Shown here in pieces: positions 53,723 to 63,731 of a stretch of 64,000 nt of DNA (positions are counted from its first letter, which is position 1; each line of letters begins with the position of its first letter). A model generated the notes under the pieces. It did no database searches, was not told the DNA's origin, and was given only the letters and a program-made list of their open reading frames with translations. The position numbers were made by a program, and so were the translations under genes. This DNA comes from Nosocomiicoccus massiliensis (lineage in GTDB: Bacteria; Bacillota; Bacilli; Staphylococcales; Salinicoccaceae), in assembly GCF_002871345.2 (NCBI RefSeq), contig NZ_CP136964.1:62001-126000 (forward strand), read 5' to 3'.

Positions 53723-55237
53723 ATGAAAATAAAATTTGGTGTATTATTTGTAGCACTTATGCTTACGCTTTTGTTATCGGCTTGTGGAAAAAGTTCTGAG
53801 GAAGTCGAGGAAATATTAAAAGAAGATAAAGTTGAAGAAACGAAAGATGGACTTAAAATCGCAATATCTGTGGATCCAGATGGGTTAAATCCGCATCGAA
53901 CAACTGCTAGTTCGACGTTTGTCATCACAAACAATATTTATGACACGTTAGTCAAAGTGACAGAAGACGGAGAAATCGTGCCAAGTTTGGCTGCATCTTA
54001 TGAGCAGTCTGATGACGGAAAGACACTCACATTTCACTTGCGAGATGACGTTAAGTTCCATGATGGCGAAAAGTTCACAGCAAAAGACGTGGCTTATTCA
54101 TTTGAACGCATCAGAGATGATTTAGGGCCAAGAAAAGATAACTATGAATACATAACAGAAGTCAGTGTAATTGACGATTATACGATAGAATTCAAAGCGG
54201 AAGCACCATCTGCAACATTTATAAGTGACTTTGCATACCCATGGGCAGCGATTGTTAAAGACGGTGCTGGAGATGACTTAAAGAAATCACCAGTAGGCAC
54301 GGGACCATATAAGCTTGTGAACTGGACGCCTCAAGATAAGGTTGTTCTAGAAGGTGTCGAACACTATAACGAAGGTGCAATTAAACATATTGAGTTTAAG
54401 ATGATGCCAGATTCAACTGCACAGGTAACAAGCTTCAAAAAGGGCGATATAGATTTAATCGAAACTACAGGGGATGTTGCAGAGACATTAGGTGATGCAA
54501 AAATCGTTGAAATCGACAATAACTCTGTACAGATCATGGCTATGAACTTAGAAAACGAGCATTTAAAAGATGAAAAACTGAGACAAGCAATCAATATGGC
54601 AGTTGACAAAGAAGAACTCATCAAAGCAGTGTGGTGGGGATATGGTAAAGAAATCGGCTCGCACTATCCCCCTGTTTTAAAAGGATATGTCGACACAACA
54701 GACACTTATCCGTATGATGTAGATAAAGCGAAACAACTCGTGAAAGAGTCAGGCAGAGAGGGCATCACATTGAATATGAAACTTCCAACAGACTATCCAA
54801 ACTATGTGAATGCAGGACAGATTATTGCTGAAAAATTAGAGGCAATCGGAATTCATGTTAAAATAGAGACGATAGAATGGGGTACATGGTTAACAGATGT
54901 CTATGGTAACCGTGACTATGATCTCACAGTCGTTGGACACACAGGTCGTATCGAAGGTTATGATTTACTAGAGAAATATGGAAGCACGCGCTCGGATAAC
55001 TACTTTAATTATAAAAATGCAGAAGTAGACGAACTTTTATCATCTATTAAAGTAGAATTAGATGATGATACACGTATGGACATGTATAACCGTGTCCAAA
55101 CGATTCTAGCAGAAGAAGTTCCAGCATTGTATATTCAAGCGCCAACACGTATTTACGCGATCAGTGAAGACTTAGAAGGATTCACGTCATATCCAATCGA
55201 TGTTTTTGAATTAAAAGATTTAAAATTTAAAGAGTAA
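53723..55237 (+). CDS. Peptide/nickel-type ABC transporter substrate-binding lipoprotein
   Basis: The 504-residue protein starts with a lipoprotein signal peptide ending LLLSAC (Cys21), so it is anchored to the outer face of the membrane. It is a family 5 binding protein: PDGLNPHRTT, LRDDVKFHDGEKFTAKDVAYSF and SPVGTGPYKLV are typical of DppA/OppA/NikA proteins. AAGGAGACC precedes the ATG. It is the first of five genes for a complete importer. The substrate may be peptides, a metal complex or another small solute; sequence alone does not decide. The staphylopine genes cntKLM are absent here. Confidence 0.92.
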   Translation: MKIKFGVLFVALMLTLLLSACGKSSEEVEEILKEDKVEETKDGLKIAISVDPDGLNPHRTTASSTFVITNNIYDTLVKVTEDGEIVPSLAASYEQSDDGKTLTFHLRDDVKFHDGEKFTAKDVAYSFERIRDDLGPRKDNYEYITEVSVIDDYTIEFKAEAPSATFISDFAYPWAAIVKDGAGDDLKKSPVGTGPYKLVNWTPQDKVVLEGVEHYNEGAIKHIEFKMMPDSTAQVTSFKKGDIDLIETTGDVAETLGDAKIVEIDNNSVQIMAMNLENEHLKDEKLRQAINMAVDKEELIKAVWWGYGKEIGSHYPPVLKGYVDTTDTYPYDVDKAKQLVKESGREGITLNMKLPTDYPNYVNAGQIIAEKLEAIGIHVKIETIEWGTWLTDVYGNRDYDLTVVGHTGRIEGYDLLEKYGSTRSDNYFNYKNAEVDELLSSIKVELDDDTRMDMYNRVQTILAEEVPALYIQAPTRIYAISEDLEGFTSYPIDVFELKDLKFKE

Positions 55238-55256
55238 TCAATAGGTGATGGATGAT

Positions 55257-56204
55257 ATGAAAGAAATTATAAGACGCATTACGAGTAGCATAGTACTTAT
55301 AATTGTCGTATCATTTATCACTTTTTTTATGTTGATGATGATACCTGGAGATGCGGTGGAAATTAGTCTCGGAACAGAAGCCACACCAGAACGTGTCAGA
55401 GAACTTCGAGCAGCTCTCGGGATGGATGCTGCTTGGTATACGCAATATTTTAACTGGTTGACCAGTGCGATAACTGGTGATTTTGGTGTGTCTTTTACAT
55501 ATGGTGAGACAGTGACAGCACTTCTATTAAGTAGGTTACCTGTTACGTTAACACTCATGGTGATGTCAATCGTAATTGCGGTGCCTTTAGCACTCACAAT
55601 TGGTGTCTTTGCTGCATTAAAACAAAATAAGACGTTTGATATTATAGCGAGAACGCTCATGCAAATTGGTGACGCGATGCCACAGTTTTTTATTGCACTC
55701 ATTTTTCTCGTTTACATCGCTGCACAGTTTGACGTGTTTCCGATATCTGGATTTAAACCATTTACGGAGAGTGTTTATGGTGGCTTTATGAGCTTACTAC
55801 TGCCGGCACTTGTGCTCGCATTTGGTATGATTGCGACACAGATTAGGATCGTGAGAAGCTCGATGTTACATAGTTTAAAACAAGATTATATGCTCATGAC
55901 CCGAGTGTCTGGAATGAATCCTGTTTTTGCAATCATTAAATATCCACTGCGTGATGCGTTGATTGCACCACTTACAGTTATTGGTATTCAAATTGCGGGG
56001 TTAATTTCAGGTGTGATTGTCGTAGAGAGTATTTTCAGTTTGCCTGGAGTTGGCCGACTGTTATTTAGTGCAGTCTTAAAACGAGATCTCTTCTTAATTT
56101 TAGGGCTCGTGAGCTTTATTGTGACTTCTGTCATAATCATTACGCTTATCACAGACATACTCTATATTCTCCTGAATAAGCGAATGAGGAGGAAAGAGTC
56201 ATGA
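55257..56204 (+). CDS. ABC transporter permease (DppB/NikB-like)
   Basis: The 315-residue membrane protein has six helices and the DppB start (helix about 9-30, then MMIPGDAVEISLG and a DAAWYTQYFNWL stretch). The conserved cytoplasmic coupling loop contains RIVRSSMLHSLKQDYMLMTR, and a later IVVESIFSLPGVGRLL is typical. I chose the ATG at 55257, 5 bp after AGGTGATGG; upstream in-frame GTG 55245 and ATG 55248 overlap that site. It overlaps the next gene by 4 bp. Confidence 0.92.
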   Translation: MKEIIRRITSSIVLIIVVSFITFFMLMMIPGDAVEISLGTEATPERVRELRAALGMDAAWYTQYFNWLTSAITGDFGVSFTYGETVTALLLSRLPVTLTLMVMSIVIAVPLALTIGVFAALKQNKTFDIIARTLMQIGDAMPQFFIALIFLVYIAAQFDVFPISGFKPFTESVYGGFMSLLLPALVLAFGMIATQIRIVRSSMLHSLKQDYMLMTRVSGMNPVFAIIKYPLRDALIAPLTVIGIQIAGLISGVIVVESIFSLPGVGRLLFSAVLKRDLFLILGLVSFIVTSVIIITLITDILYILLNKRMRRKES

Positions 56205-57013
56205 GAAAATATGTGTTTATATTGAGCGTAGTACTCTTACTCATTCCGTTATCGCTAGGAATAGTGTCATTTTTCTATACACCATATCCGATTACAGAGA
56301 TGGATATTGATAATCGTTTTTCTTTGATGTCTAAAGAGCATCTACTCGGTACGGATCAGTTTGGTAGAGATATATTATCTAGGTTAATGGTTGCGTCACG
56401 CTATGCGTTACTTTTAGGAACGGTTTCAGTCACTTTAGGCTTATGTGCTGGGATTTTCATAGGTGTCATTTCTGCTTTATCAAATAAGTGGATCAGCATG
56501 ATTTTCCTAAGGTTTATAGATGGGATGCTCGCATTCCCAGGTATCGTACTTGCTATGATGTTTGTGGTTGTATTTGGGGATGGACTTTACTCTACACTTA
56601 TTGCAATCGCGATATTTATGATACCAATATTTGCTAGACTGACGTATTCACTCATTAAAGAACAACAACACGCACTCTATATAGTGGCGGCAAAAAGCAT
56701 GGGACTATCGACAATGAGAATTGTGTGGAGACATTATCTCCCAGTCATTTTGCCTAGACTCGTAACACAATTCAGTGCAAGTATTGGATCTGCAATTTTA
56801 ATAGAATCCGCGTTATCTTATTTAGGACTTGGTGTCGTTCCACCGAACGCGAGTTTTGGACTGATGTTAAAAGAAGCGCAGAGCTTTATGCTGAGCTATC
56901 CATATTTAATCTTGCCGTCAGGGATATTACTTGTGATTACTGTCCTTGGTCTGAACTTAATGGGAGATACGTTGAATGATCGACTCATGAAATTAGGTGA
57001 TACTAATGATTGA
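56201..57013 (+). CDS. ABC transporter permease (DppC/NikC-like)
   Basis: The 270-residue protein has about six membrane helices and the DppC-type motif HLLGTDQFGRDILSRLMVASR (about 48-68). The coupling loop YIVAAKSMGLSTMRIVWRHYL and the late LSYLGLGVVPPNASFG are conserved. It overlaps the preceding permease by 4 bp and runs 8 bp past the start of the first ATPase gene, so all are coupled. Confidence 0.93.
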   Translation: MRKYVFILSVVLLLIPLSLGIVSFFYTPYPITEMDIDNRFSLMSKEHLLGTDQFGRDILSRLMVASRYALLLGTVSVTLGLCAGIFIGVISALSNKWISMIFLRFIDGMLAFPGIVLAMMFVVVFGDGLYSTLIAIAIFMIPIFARLTYSLIKEQQHALYIVAAKSMGLSTMRIVWRHYLPVILPRLVTQFSASIGSAILIESALSYLGLGVVPPNASFGLMLKEAQSFMLSYPYLILPSGILLVITVLGLNLMGDTLNDRLMKLGDTND

Positions 57014-57782
57014 TATAAAGGCACTCGAAGTGCGCACAAATGAAGGAAAGAGACTCGTACAGCCATTTGATTTCTATCTTAAAAAGAGAGAAATTGTAGG
57101 GGTATTTGGGGAATCAGGTTCAGGGAAAACAATATCGACACAAGCGATGTTTAACTTGCTTCCGAGATCACTCGTGTCACATGCTACGCTAAAAATGGTA
57201 GAAGATAAAAACATAGATGACCTTAAGTCGAGCGATTACCGAAAACTCATCGGACTTGATGTTGGATATATTCCACAAAATACAACGGAATTTTTACATC
57301 CGTTAGTAAAAATTAAGCACCAGATGTTAGAGGGTTTCGTGACGCATCAGTGTGGCACTAAACGTGAAGGATTAGAACGTGCGACGGAATTGTTAGAACT
57401 TGTGGGGCTTAAAAATCCTAAAAAAATCTTGAACGGATACGTGTTCGAACTTTCTGGTGGAATGCGCCAACGCGTCAATATCGCACTCTCCCTAATGACG
57501 AAGCCACGTATAATTATTTTAGATGAGCCGACGACTGCTCTAGATAGCATCACGGAAAACGAGATAATGGAGTTTTTTAAAAAACTGAATCAAGAAGAAG
57601 GCGTGTCGCTCATTTTAATCACACATAACATGAAACTGATAGAGAAGTACACGGACCGTGCGTATGTTTTCTATAAGGGAGAAATGGTAGAGACGAATGA
57701 TACAAAGACGCTATTTAAGCATCCAACGCATCCGCATACAAAAGCACTCGTCCAAGTATCGAGAGAGGAGGACGTGAGATGA
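57006..57782 (+). CDS. ABC transporter ATP-binding protein (DppD/NikD-like)
   Basis: The 258-residue ATPase has Walker A GESGSGKTIST, signature LSGGMRQRVNIALSL and Walker B IIILDEPTTALDS. The ATG at 57006 lies 6 bp after AGGTGA; GTG 56997 is within that signal. The C-terminal tail (FKHPTHPHTKALVQ) matches oligopeptide-type ATPases. It overlaps the second ATPase gene by 4 bp. Confidence 0.93.
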   Translation: MIDIKALEVRTNEGKRLVQPFDFYLKKREIVGVFGESGSGKTISTQAMFNLLPRSLVSHATLKMVEDKNIDDLKSSDYRKLIGLDVGYIPQNTTEFLHPLVKIKHQMLEGFVTHQCGTKREGLERATELLELVGLKNPKKILNGYVFELSGGMRQRVNIALSLMTKPRIIILDEPTTALDSITENEIMEFFKKLNQEEGVSLILITHNMKLIEKYTDRAYVFYKGEMVETNDTKTLFKHPTHPHTKALVQVSREEDVR

Positions 57783-58525
57783 TTTTATCATGTGAAAATG
57801 TGTCTAAAAACTTCAAAGATACAATAGCTTTGAAAGATGTGAGTTTGGAACTTAAAGAAGCGGAATCTATCGGAATTGTTGGAGAATCTGGGTCCGGAAA
57901 GTCTACACTTGCGAATATCCTTGGCGGACTTGTAAGTCCAAACTCAGGAACTGTATATTTTGAAGGTGAAGATATCAAAAGTATGAAAAAACGTAACTAC
58001 CTAAAATTTAGACAAAATGTGCAGTTTGTATTTCAAAGCCCTAAAGAAAGTCTACATCCATATTTGAAGGTAAGAACGTCACTCCGAGAACCATTTTTTG
58101 CGAAAGGACTTCCGCGAAAGACAAAAAAAGAGATGGATAGAGAGATACTTCGCGCATTAGAACGTGTGCAATTAAACGAAACGATTCTAGATAAATACCC
58201 GCACCAGTTAAGCGGTGGACAAGCACAGCGCATATCGATCGTCCAAGCGATGATCACTGATCCGAAAGTGGTAATATTTGACGAAGCGGTCTCCGCACTA
58301 GATATACTCGTGCAAAAAGAAGTCATCGAGATTTTGAAGAAGTTACGACATAACATTCGCACTTCATATCTATTCATCACGCACGACATATCCACAGTAA
58401 AAACACTGACAGATAGAATCATCGTTATGAAAGACGGACAGATTGTAGAAGTAGGTAAAACGGACGATATTTTGAACAATCCACAAAATCCCTATACCAA
58501 AAAACTTATTGCGAGTTCGATATGA
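57779..58525 (+). CDS. ABC transporter ATP-binding protein (DppF/NikE-like)
   Basis: The 248-residue ATPase has Walker A GESGSGKSTLANILGGL, signature LSGGQAQRISIVQAMI and Walker B VVIFDEAVSALD. It is the last gene of the five-gene importer operon. The second direct-repeat copy lies 34 bp downstream, and I see no strong terminator hairpin between. Confidence 0.93.
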   Translation: MILSCENVSKNFKDTIALKDVSLELKEAESIGIVGESGSGKSTLANILGGLVSPNSGTVYFEGEDIKSMKKRNYLKFRQNVQFVFQSPKESLHPYLKVRTSLREPFFAKGLPRKTKKEMDREILRALERVQLNETILDKYPHQLSGGQAQRISIVQAMITDPKVVIFDEAVSALDILVQKEVIEILKKLRHNIRTSYLFITHDISTVKTLTDRIIVMKDGQIVEVGKTDDILNNPQNPYTKKLIASSI

Positions 58526-58558
58526 AGTGTTTGATAAGCTAAATACTAACCATGAGTA

Positions 58559-58604
58559 TTCTTTTTATTTTTAGAAAATTTTATTAGTAGTATTCTACTA
58601 CGAT
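58559..58604. repeat. Direct repeat, right copy, flanking the ABC importer operon
   Basis: Nearly identical to 53401-53448. The two copies bracket about 5.1 kb holding exactly the five importer genes and their upstream region. Confidence 0.85.
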
Positions 58605-58612
58605 ACATTTCA

Positions 58613-59953
58613 TCACGCTTTAGGAATTAATGGTATCCATTTAAATTTTAAAGATAAAAACATGATAACCATTGTAAGTCCCTCTGCTATTGGGAATACA
58701 AGCCAAATCGCGTTTGGTCCAAATAGAATTGGCATTATAAATAATAGAGGGATGAAGATAATAAAACTACGTAATAAGCTAATCATAATCGCGATACGAA
58801 TTATACCGATTGATTGATAGAATTCCGTGAGCACCATGTTGATTCCTAAGAATAAGTATCCAATGAAGAATAGGGTGATTCCGATTTTTATATAACTAAT
58901 TACTTCGGTACCTTCAATACCAAATAGCCATATGATGAGTCCTCTCCCTAAGACTCCAATTACAAAAATGAGGACACCGACTATGAATCCAGTGACTGTT
59001 GCGATACGGATAAATTGTTGTAATCGTTCAAAGAGTTTTGCACCGTAATGATAGCTCGAAATTGGTTGAAGTGCTGCACCCACTCCAATGAATAACATCA
59101 AGAACACAGTGTGCATGTAGTTTACAACCGCATAAGAGAAGATTCCTGTTTCACCGACATAATGACTAAATGTAACGTTCAGCCCAATCATCATTACTGC
59201 AGCTGAGGCTTCCAATATAAAACTTGGAAATCCAATTGAAATGATATTGCGAACAATAGATGGGTCGATCTTTATCTTTACGAGTGCCAGTTGACTTCGT
59301 TTAGTTAAAAAGTGCGTCACGAGGACTAAAATACCGATAACAGTCGCAAGGACTGTAGCATATGCGGCTCCTTTTACACCCCAGTTGAAGATGAAAATAA
59401 AGATGTAATTTAGGATAATATTTACAACCGATGTGACAACTAAGCCGACCATCGCGAGTGTTGGATTCCCGTCGTTACGTATAAAAATGCTCAGAATGTT
59501 TTCTAACACGAAGAAGATTCCGAATACTAAAATGACGTGTAGATAATCGAGCACATAACTAATGATTGCATCATTTGCGCCGAATAGGTACGCGAGTGGT
59601 TCTTCAAATACGAGACATACTCCAATGATGATACCAGTGACGACAACGGTAATAATAATCGCGTGTGTAAAAATCGATTTTGCACGATGCACATTATTTT
59701 GTCCTAGAGCAATGGAGTACAGGGTTGCTCCACCCATTCCAATCCATAGAGAAAATGCTAAGATGACTGAATAAATGGGCAAAGCGATGTTGACTCCAGC
59801 CAGTCCGTTATCTCCTACACCGTGGCTCACGAAGAGTCCATCGACTAAAATGTTGATGGCCATGAGCATCATTCCAAATAACGATGGAATTAAATATTTA
59901 AGGAAAAGTTTTCGTGGTTGCATCGTTTGCATTGTAGTGTGTACGCGTTCCAT
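58613..59953 (-). CDS. MATE family efflux transporter
   Basis: The 446-residue protein has 12 predicted membrane helices in two related halves, with MATE features such as IPSLFGMMLMAINILVDGLFVSHGVGDNGLAGVNIALP near the start and GVGAALQPISSYHYGAKL in the second half. MATE pumps export cationic drugs or metabolites using sodium or proton gradients. It is divergent from a MerR regulator gene, whose product probably activates it through the 19-bp-spaced promoter between them. Confidence 0.93.
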   Translation of the reverse strand: MERVHTTMQTMQPRKLFLKYLIPSLFGMMLMAINILVDGLFVSHGVGDNGLAGVNIALPIYSVILAFSLWIGMGGATLYSIALGQNNVHRAKSIFTHAIIITVVVTGIIIGVCLVFEEPLAYLFGANDAIISYVLDYLHVILVFGIFFVLENILSIFIRNDGNPTLAMVGLVVTSVVNIILNYIFIFIFNWGVKGAAYATVLATVIGILVLVTHFLTKRSQLALVKIKIDPSIVRNIISIGFPSFILEASAAVMMIGLNVTFSHYVGETGIFSYAVVNYMHTVFLMLFIGVGAALQPISSYHYGAKLFERLQQFIRIATVTGFIVGVLIFVIGVLGRGLIIWLFGIEGTEVISYIKIGITLFFIGYLFLGINMVLTEFYQSIGIIRIAIMISLLRSFIIFIPLLFIMPILFGPNAIWLVFPIAEGLTMVIMFLSLKFKWIPLIPKA

Positions 59954-60009
59954 AAAAATACCTCATTATATATATATAAATCTGTTCCGTTTGTTCTTAC
60001 TATATTATG

Positions 60010-60040
60010 ATAATAAATTATACAGTAACCATATAGTCAA
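60010..60040 (-). promoter_or_regulatory. MerR-type promoter of the MATE pump gene (19-bp spacer)
   Basis: On the minus strand TTGACT (60035-60040) and TATTAT (60010-60015) are separated by 19 bp. Such an overlong spacer is the classic target of MerR activators, which twist the DNA to align the two elements. Confidence 0.55.
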
Positions 60041-60076
60041 GGACGGGAGAGATAAAAACTGGAATTTTTAAAAAAT

Positions 60077-60880
60077 TTGTTTACCACTGGAGAATTCGCA
60101 AATATTTGTAACGTGAAGAAACAAACACTTTTTCATTATGATGATATTGATTTGTTAAAACCTGAGTATGTAGCTCCGAATGGATATCGGTATTACTCAT
60201 TTCAACAAGCAGAAGTGTTTACGGTCATTGAAATATTAAAAGAGATTGGTATGTCTTTATCTGATATAAAAGATTTTTTAAATGCCAACAATTTAAAAGA
60301 AACAGCTGAGATGTTAACTGAAAAAGCGGAAATGATGCAGCAGAAGATTGAGGCACTACAGCGCACGAAAGAGATTATTCAAAACAAGAAAGAGCAGATT
60401 GTAAATGCGATAAATCTCGATATCGATAATATTACAATTGAACATTTAGAGAGAGAATACTACGTGCTAAGCAAAAATATTTTAAATAGCACTGACAAAG
60501 AATTTACGGAAGTAATGATGTCATTTATCAAACATATAAAAGAAGAAGGGCTAGATATTGGATATCCAGTAGGTGGGGTGATTCCAAAAGCACAAATTGA
60601 AAAGAACGATTATTTAAATGTGTCTCATCTATTTATGAGAATTAAAGAAAAAGCTTTAAAGAATCCATTCATTAGAAAATCGTGCACTTATGCGGTAGGT
60701 TATCACAAAGGCTCGTACATAAAGACATACGAAACATATGAAAAAATGAAATCTTTTATAGATAGCAATGGATATCAAATTAGTGGAGATACGATTGAGG
60801 AGTACGTCATTGATGGACTCAGTGCAATAGGTGAAGAAGATTACATTACAAAAATTATGATACAAGTGGAAGGAAAATGA
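60077..60880 (+). CDS. MerR family transcriptional regulator with C-terminal effector domain
   Basis: The N-terminal winged helix (TTGEFANICNVKKQTLFHYDDIDLL, about 2-26, then NGYRYYSFQQ) is that of multidrug MerR regulators; a coiled coil (about 75-115) and a GyrI-like ligand-binding domain (about 125-267) follow, as in BmrR and BltR. The start is uncertain: TTG 60077 has a weak ribosome site, while CTG 60059 lies 7 bp after GGGAGAG and would add six residues. It is divergent from the MATE pump, which it likely controls. Confidence 0.9.
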   Translation: MFTTGEFANICNVKKQTLFHYDDIDLLKPEYVAPNGYRYYSFQQAEVFTVIEILKEIGMSLSDIKDFLNANNLKETAEMLTEKAEMMQQKIEALQRTKEIIQNKKEQIVNAINLDIDNITIEHLEREYYVLSKNILNSTDKEFTEVMMSFIKHIKEEGLDIGYPVGGVIPKAQIEKNDYLNVSHLFMRIKEKALKNPFIRKSCTYAVGYHKGSYIKTYETYEKMKSFIDSNGYQISGDTIEEYVIDGLSAIGEEDYITKIMIQVEGK

Positions 60881-60911
60881 GCGGGATAATTATAGTAAAG
60901 GAGGCGTTCAT

Positions 60912-61613
60912 ATGACAGTATTATTCGACCACATCATCTATTTTTCTGAAGATCCTAGTGCAATGAAAGACGAATACGAACAAAAAGGGTTTTATACTGT
61001 GACCGGCGGTACACACGACATTTGGGGCACGTATAATACACTATTACACTGCGGGCTCTATTATATTGAATTTTTAGGGATAAAAAACAGACAAACCTTC
61101 GAGAAGTACAACGAAGATAATGTAGATTACACGCTCATGTCTTCCATATATAAAGAAAATTACCGTGAGGGTATGCACAACTTTGCACTTCGAACGACTG
61201 ACATCGAAGCTCTCAGTACGTCGCTCGAGAATTCAGGATTCGAAATCGATGGGCCTCGCACATTCAAGAGAGAAAAAGAAAATGGAGAAGTAGTCTCATG
61301 GAAGTTGTTATTTATAAAAGACAATAAGACGAACGTCCCTATGCCATTCATCATTGACTGGGGTATGAGTGACGAAGAGAGACTAGAAAACCTTGAAGCA
61401 GGAAGCATACTAGGAGATAACGGTAAACTATTAGAAATTAAGGTAGCAGTAGAAAATGTTGATAATGCGATTCACGCATTCGCCGAAGCTTTTCACTTAA
61501 ATAAACATGATGAGAACACTCTGGAATTAGGTAAAGTAAGACTAACATTTACGGAAGAGTTACAAGAAAATCAGGTAGTAGTCGAAACAGACGGAGAGAC
61601 ATTCATAATTTAA
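60912..61613 (+). CDS. VOC superfamily protein (glyoxalase-like domain)
   Basis: The 233-residue protein begins LFDHIIYFSEDPSAMKDEYE, and HDIWGTYNTLLHCGLYYIEFLGI fits the Glyoxalase_3-type VOC family. A second, weaker repeat starts near residue 175 (LLEIKVAVENVDNAIHAF). Metal-site residues His and Glu are plausible but the reaction cannot be named. AAGGAGG lies upstream and the gene follows merR by 31 bp, so they may be cotranscribed. Confidence 0.85.
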   Translation: MTVLFDHIIYFSEDPSAMKDEYEQKGFYTVTGGTHDIWGTYNTLLHCGLYYIEFLGIKNRQTFEKYNEDNVDYTLMSSIYKENYREGMHNFALRTTDIEALSTSLENSGFEIDGPRTFKREKENGEVVSWKLLFIKDNKTNVPMPFIIDWGMSDEERLENLEAGSILGDNGKLLEIKVAVENVDNAIHAFAEAFHLNKHDENTLELGKVRLTFTEELQENQVVVETDGETFII

Positions 61614-61669
61614 TGTAATTAACGTTTCGTAAGGGTTTGTAAAAAAATAACAAAAGCACATAGACAACA

Positions 61670-61681
61670 ATCTATATAGAT
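61670..61681 (+). promoter_or_regulatory. Candidate ArsR operator
   Basis: ATCTATATAGAT is a perfect 12-bp palindrome 32 bp before the arsR start, followed by a further ATCTAT. Its place and the AT-rich dyad fit an ArsR/SmtB operator. Confidence 0.55.
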
Positions 61682-61713
61682 GTTAATCTATTTACCATCT
61701 AGGAGGTTTAGTC

Positions 61714-62031
61714 ATGTCTTATAAAGAACTATCAAAAATATTAAAAGTCTTATCAGATCCAAGTCGGTTGGAGATATTAGATTTACTATCTTGTGGGGAA
61801 TTATGTGCTTGTGACTTGCTGGAATACTTTCATTTCTCACAACCAACACTCAGTCATCATATGAAGTCTTTAGTAGATAATGAATTAGTTACAATAAGAA
61901 AAGACGGTAACAAGCATTGGTATCAACTGAATCATGATAATTTAGAAGATATTATCAAAAATTTAAATATCATTAATACATCGACCGAAAGATGTGTATG
62001 TAAAAATGTGAAATCAGGTGATTGCTGTTGA
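61714..62031 (+). CDS. arsR: Arsenic-responsive repressor ArsR
   Basis: ArsR represses the ars operon until arsenite binds. The 105-residue protein has the ArsR helix-turn-helix with the metal motif ELCACDLL (Cys30 and Cys32 region) and [18 protein letters not shown], and ends in a cysteine-rich tail ([12 protein letters not shown]) that may add ligands. TAGGAGG lies upstream. Its stop overlaps the arsB start by one base. Confidence 0.94.
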   Translation: MSYKELSKILKVLSDPSRLEILDLLSCGELCACDLLEYFHFSQPTLSHHMKSLVDNELVTIRKDGNKHWYQLNHDNLEDIIKNLNIINTSTERCVCKNVKSGDCC

Positions 62032-63317
62032 TGGTTTTAGCAATTGTGATTTTTCTTTTAACTTTAATTTTTGTGATATGGCAACCAAAAGGATTAGATA
62101 TTGGTATTACAGCTCTGATTGGGGCAGTTGTGGCTATCGTTACAGGAGTTGTAAGTTTTTCTGATGTACTAGAAGTAACAGGTATTGTTTGGAATGCAAC
62201 TCTAACTTTTGTAGCTGTTATTCTAATTTCATTAATATTAGATGAAATTGGATTTTTTGAATGGTCTGCAATACATATGGTCAGAGCTTCAAATGGTAAT
62301 GGGTTAAAAATGTTTGTTTTTATTATGTTACTTGGAGCAGTTGTAGCAGCATTTTTCGCAAATGATGGTGCAGCTTTAATATTAACGCCTATTGTATTAG
62401 CAATGGTAAGAAGTTTAGGGTTTAATCAAAAAGAGATTTTTCCTTTTATTATAGCTAGTGGATTTATTGCGGATACGACATCACTACCTTTAATTGTCAG
62501 TAACTTAGTGAATATTGTTTCTGCAGATTACTTCGATATTGGATTTATTGAATATTTTAACCGTATGATTGTTCCTAATATATTCTCTTTAATTGCTAGT
62601 ATTGTCGTTTTATGGTTATATTTCAGAAAATCTATACCTAAAACGTTTAATGCAGAAAATCTACCCAATCCTAAAGATGCAATTAAAGATCTTAAACTAT
62701 TTAGGATTTCATGGATTGTATTAGCAATACTACTTGTTGGTTATCTTGTTAGTGAGTTTATTCAGATACCTGTATCTTTTGTTGCTGGTACGATTGCTAT
62801 AATCTTTGTGCTATTCGCTCGAAAATCTAAAGCAGTTAATACAAAACAAGTGATTACAGGTGCACCATGGAACATCGTTCTATTTTCTATTGGTATGTAT
62901 TTAGTTGTATTTGGATTAAAAAATGTAGGTATCACAACATTTTTAGCTGAAATATTAACTAATATTTCAAGTTATGGATTATTCATCAGTGTGATGGGTA
63001 TGGGCTTTATAGCTGCTTTCTTATCATCAATTATGAACAATATGCCAACTGTTTTAATAGATGCAATAGCGATTGGTCAATCTAGTGCTACAGGACTACT
63101 CAAAGAGGGTATGGTTTATGCGAATATTATAGGTTCTGATTTAGGACCTAAAATTACGCCGATTGGTTCTTTAGCAACATTATTATGGCTACATGTTTTA
63201 GCACAAAAAGGTGTAAAGATTTCATGGGGAACATACTTTAAAACGGGAATTGTCATTACTATTCCAGTCCTATTTGTAACACTCTTAGGATTGTATTTTA
63301 CACTAATCATATTTTAA
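62031..63317 (+). CDS. arsB: Arsenite efflux membrane protein ArsB
   Basis: ArsB expels arsenite using the proton gradient. From ATG 62031 it is 428 residues, close to the staphylococcal plasmid ArsB (429). About 12 membrane helices are predicted, with family motifs [18 protein letters not shown] and [19 protein letters not shown]. The upstream TTG at 62022 lies too close to the AGGTGA ribosome site. It is in the middle of a three-gene arsRBC operon without arsA or arsD. Confidence 0.95.
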   Translation: MVLAIVIFLLTLIFVIWQPKGLDIGITALIGAVVAIVTGVVSFSDVLEVTGIVWNATLTFVAVILISLILDEIGFFEWSAIHMVRASNGNGLKMFVFIMLLGAVVAAFFANDGAALILTPIVLAMVRSLGFNQKEIFPFIIASGFIADTTSLPLIVSNLVNIVSADYFDIGFIEYFNRMIVPNIFSLIASIVVLWLYFRKSIPKTFNAENLPNPKDAIKDLKLFRISWIVLAILLVGYLVSEFIQIPVSFVAGTIAIIFVLFARKSKAVNTKQVITGAPWNIVLFSIGMYLVVFGLKNVGITTFLAEILTNISSYGLFISVMGMGFIAAFLSSIMNNMPTVLIDAIAIGQSSATGLLKEGMVYANIIGSDLGPKITPIGSLATLLWLHVLAQKGVKISWGTYFKTGIVITIPVLFVTLLGLYFTLIIF

Positions 63318-63332
63318 AAAGAGGCTTTAATT

Positions 63333-63731
63333 ATGGATAAGAAAACAATTTATTTTATATGTACTGGCAACTCTTGCCGTAGCCAAATGGCTGAGGGTTG
63401 GGGGAAGAAATTATTAGGTGAAGACTGGAATGTCTATTCTGCTGGTATTGAAACACATGGTGTTAATCCTAAAGCAGTAGAAGCTATGAAAGAAGTAGGT
63501 ATTGATATATCAGACCATACGTCAGACTTGATTGATAATGATATTTTAAAACAATCAGATTTAGTCGTAACGTTATGTAGTGATGCAGATGAGAATTGTC
63601 CGATTTTACCACCAAATGTTAAAAAAGAACATTGGGGTTTTGATGATCCTGCGGGTAAAGAGTGGTCAGAATTCGAGCGTGTTAGAGATGAAATTAAATT
63701 AGCGATAGAACAATTTAAATTGAGATACTAA
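63333..63731 (+). CDS. arsC: Thioredoxin-coupled arsenate reductase ArsC
   Basis: ArsC reduces arsenate to arsenite for export by ArsB. The 132-residue protein is of the low-molecular-weight phosphatase type: P-loop CTGNSCRSQ with Cys10, then the redox pair in [10 protein letters not shown] (about Cys82 and Cys89), then [12 protein letters not shown]. This matches the pI258 enzyme of staphylococci, which uses thioredoxin. A bidirectional terminator follows directly. Confidence 0.96.
   Translation: MDKKTIYFICTGNSCRSQMAEGWGKKLLGEDWNVYSAGIETHGVNPKAVEAMKEVGIDISDHTSDLIDNDILKQSDLVVTLCSDADENCPILPPNVKKEHWGFDDPAGKEWSEFERVRDEIKLAIEQFKLRY

Noticed and set aside
53723..58525. Staphylopine/nickel importer (cntABCDF)
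   Set aside because: The layout is similar, but the biosynthesis genes cntKLM and the exporter cntE are not adjacent, so only the broad peptide/nickel family is claimed.
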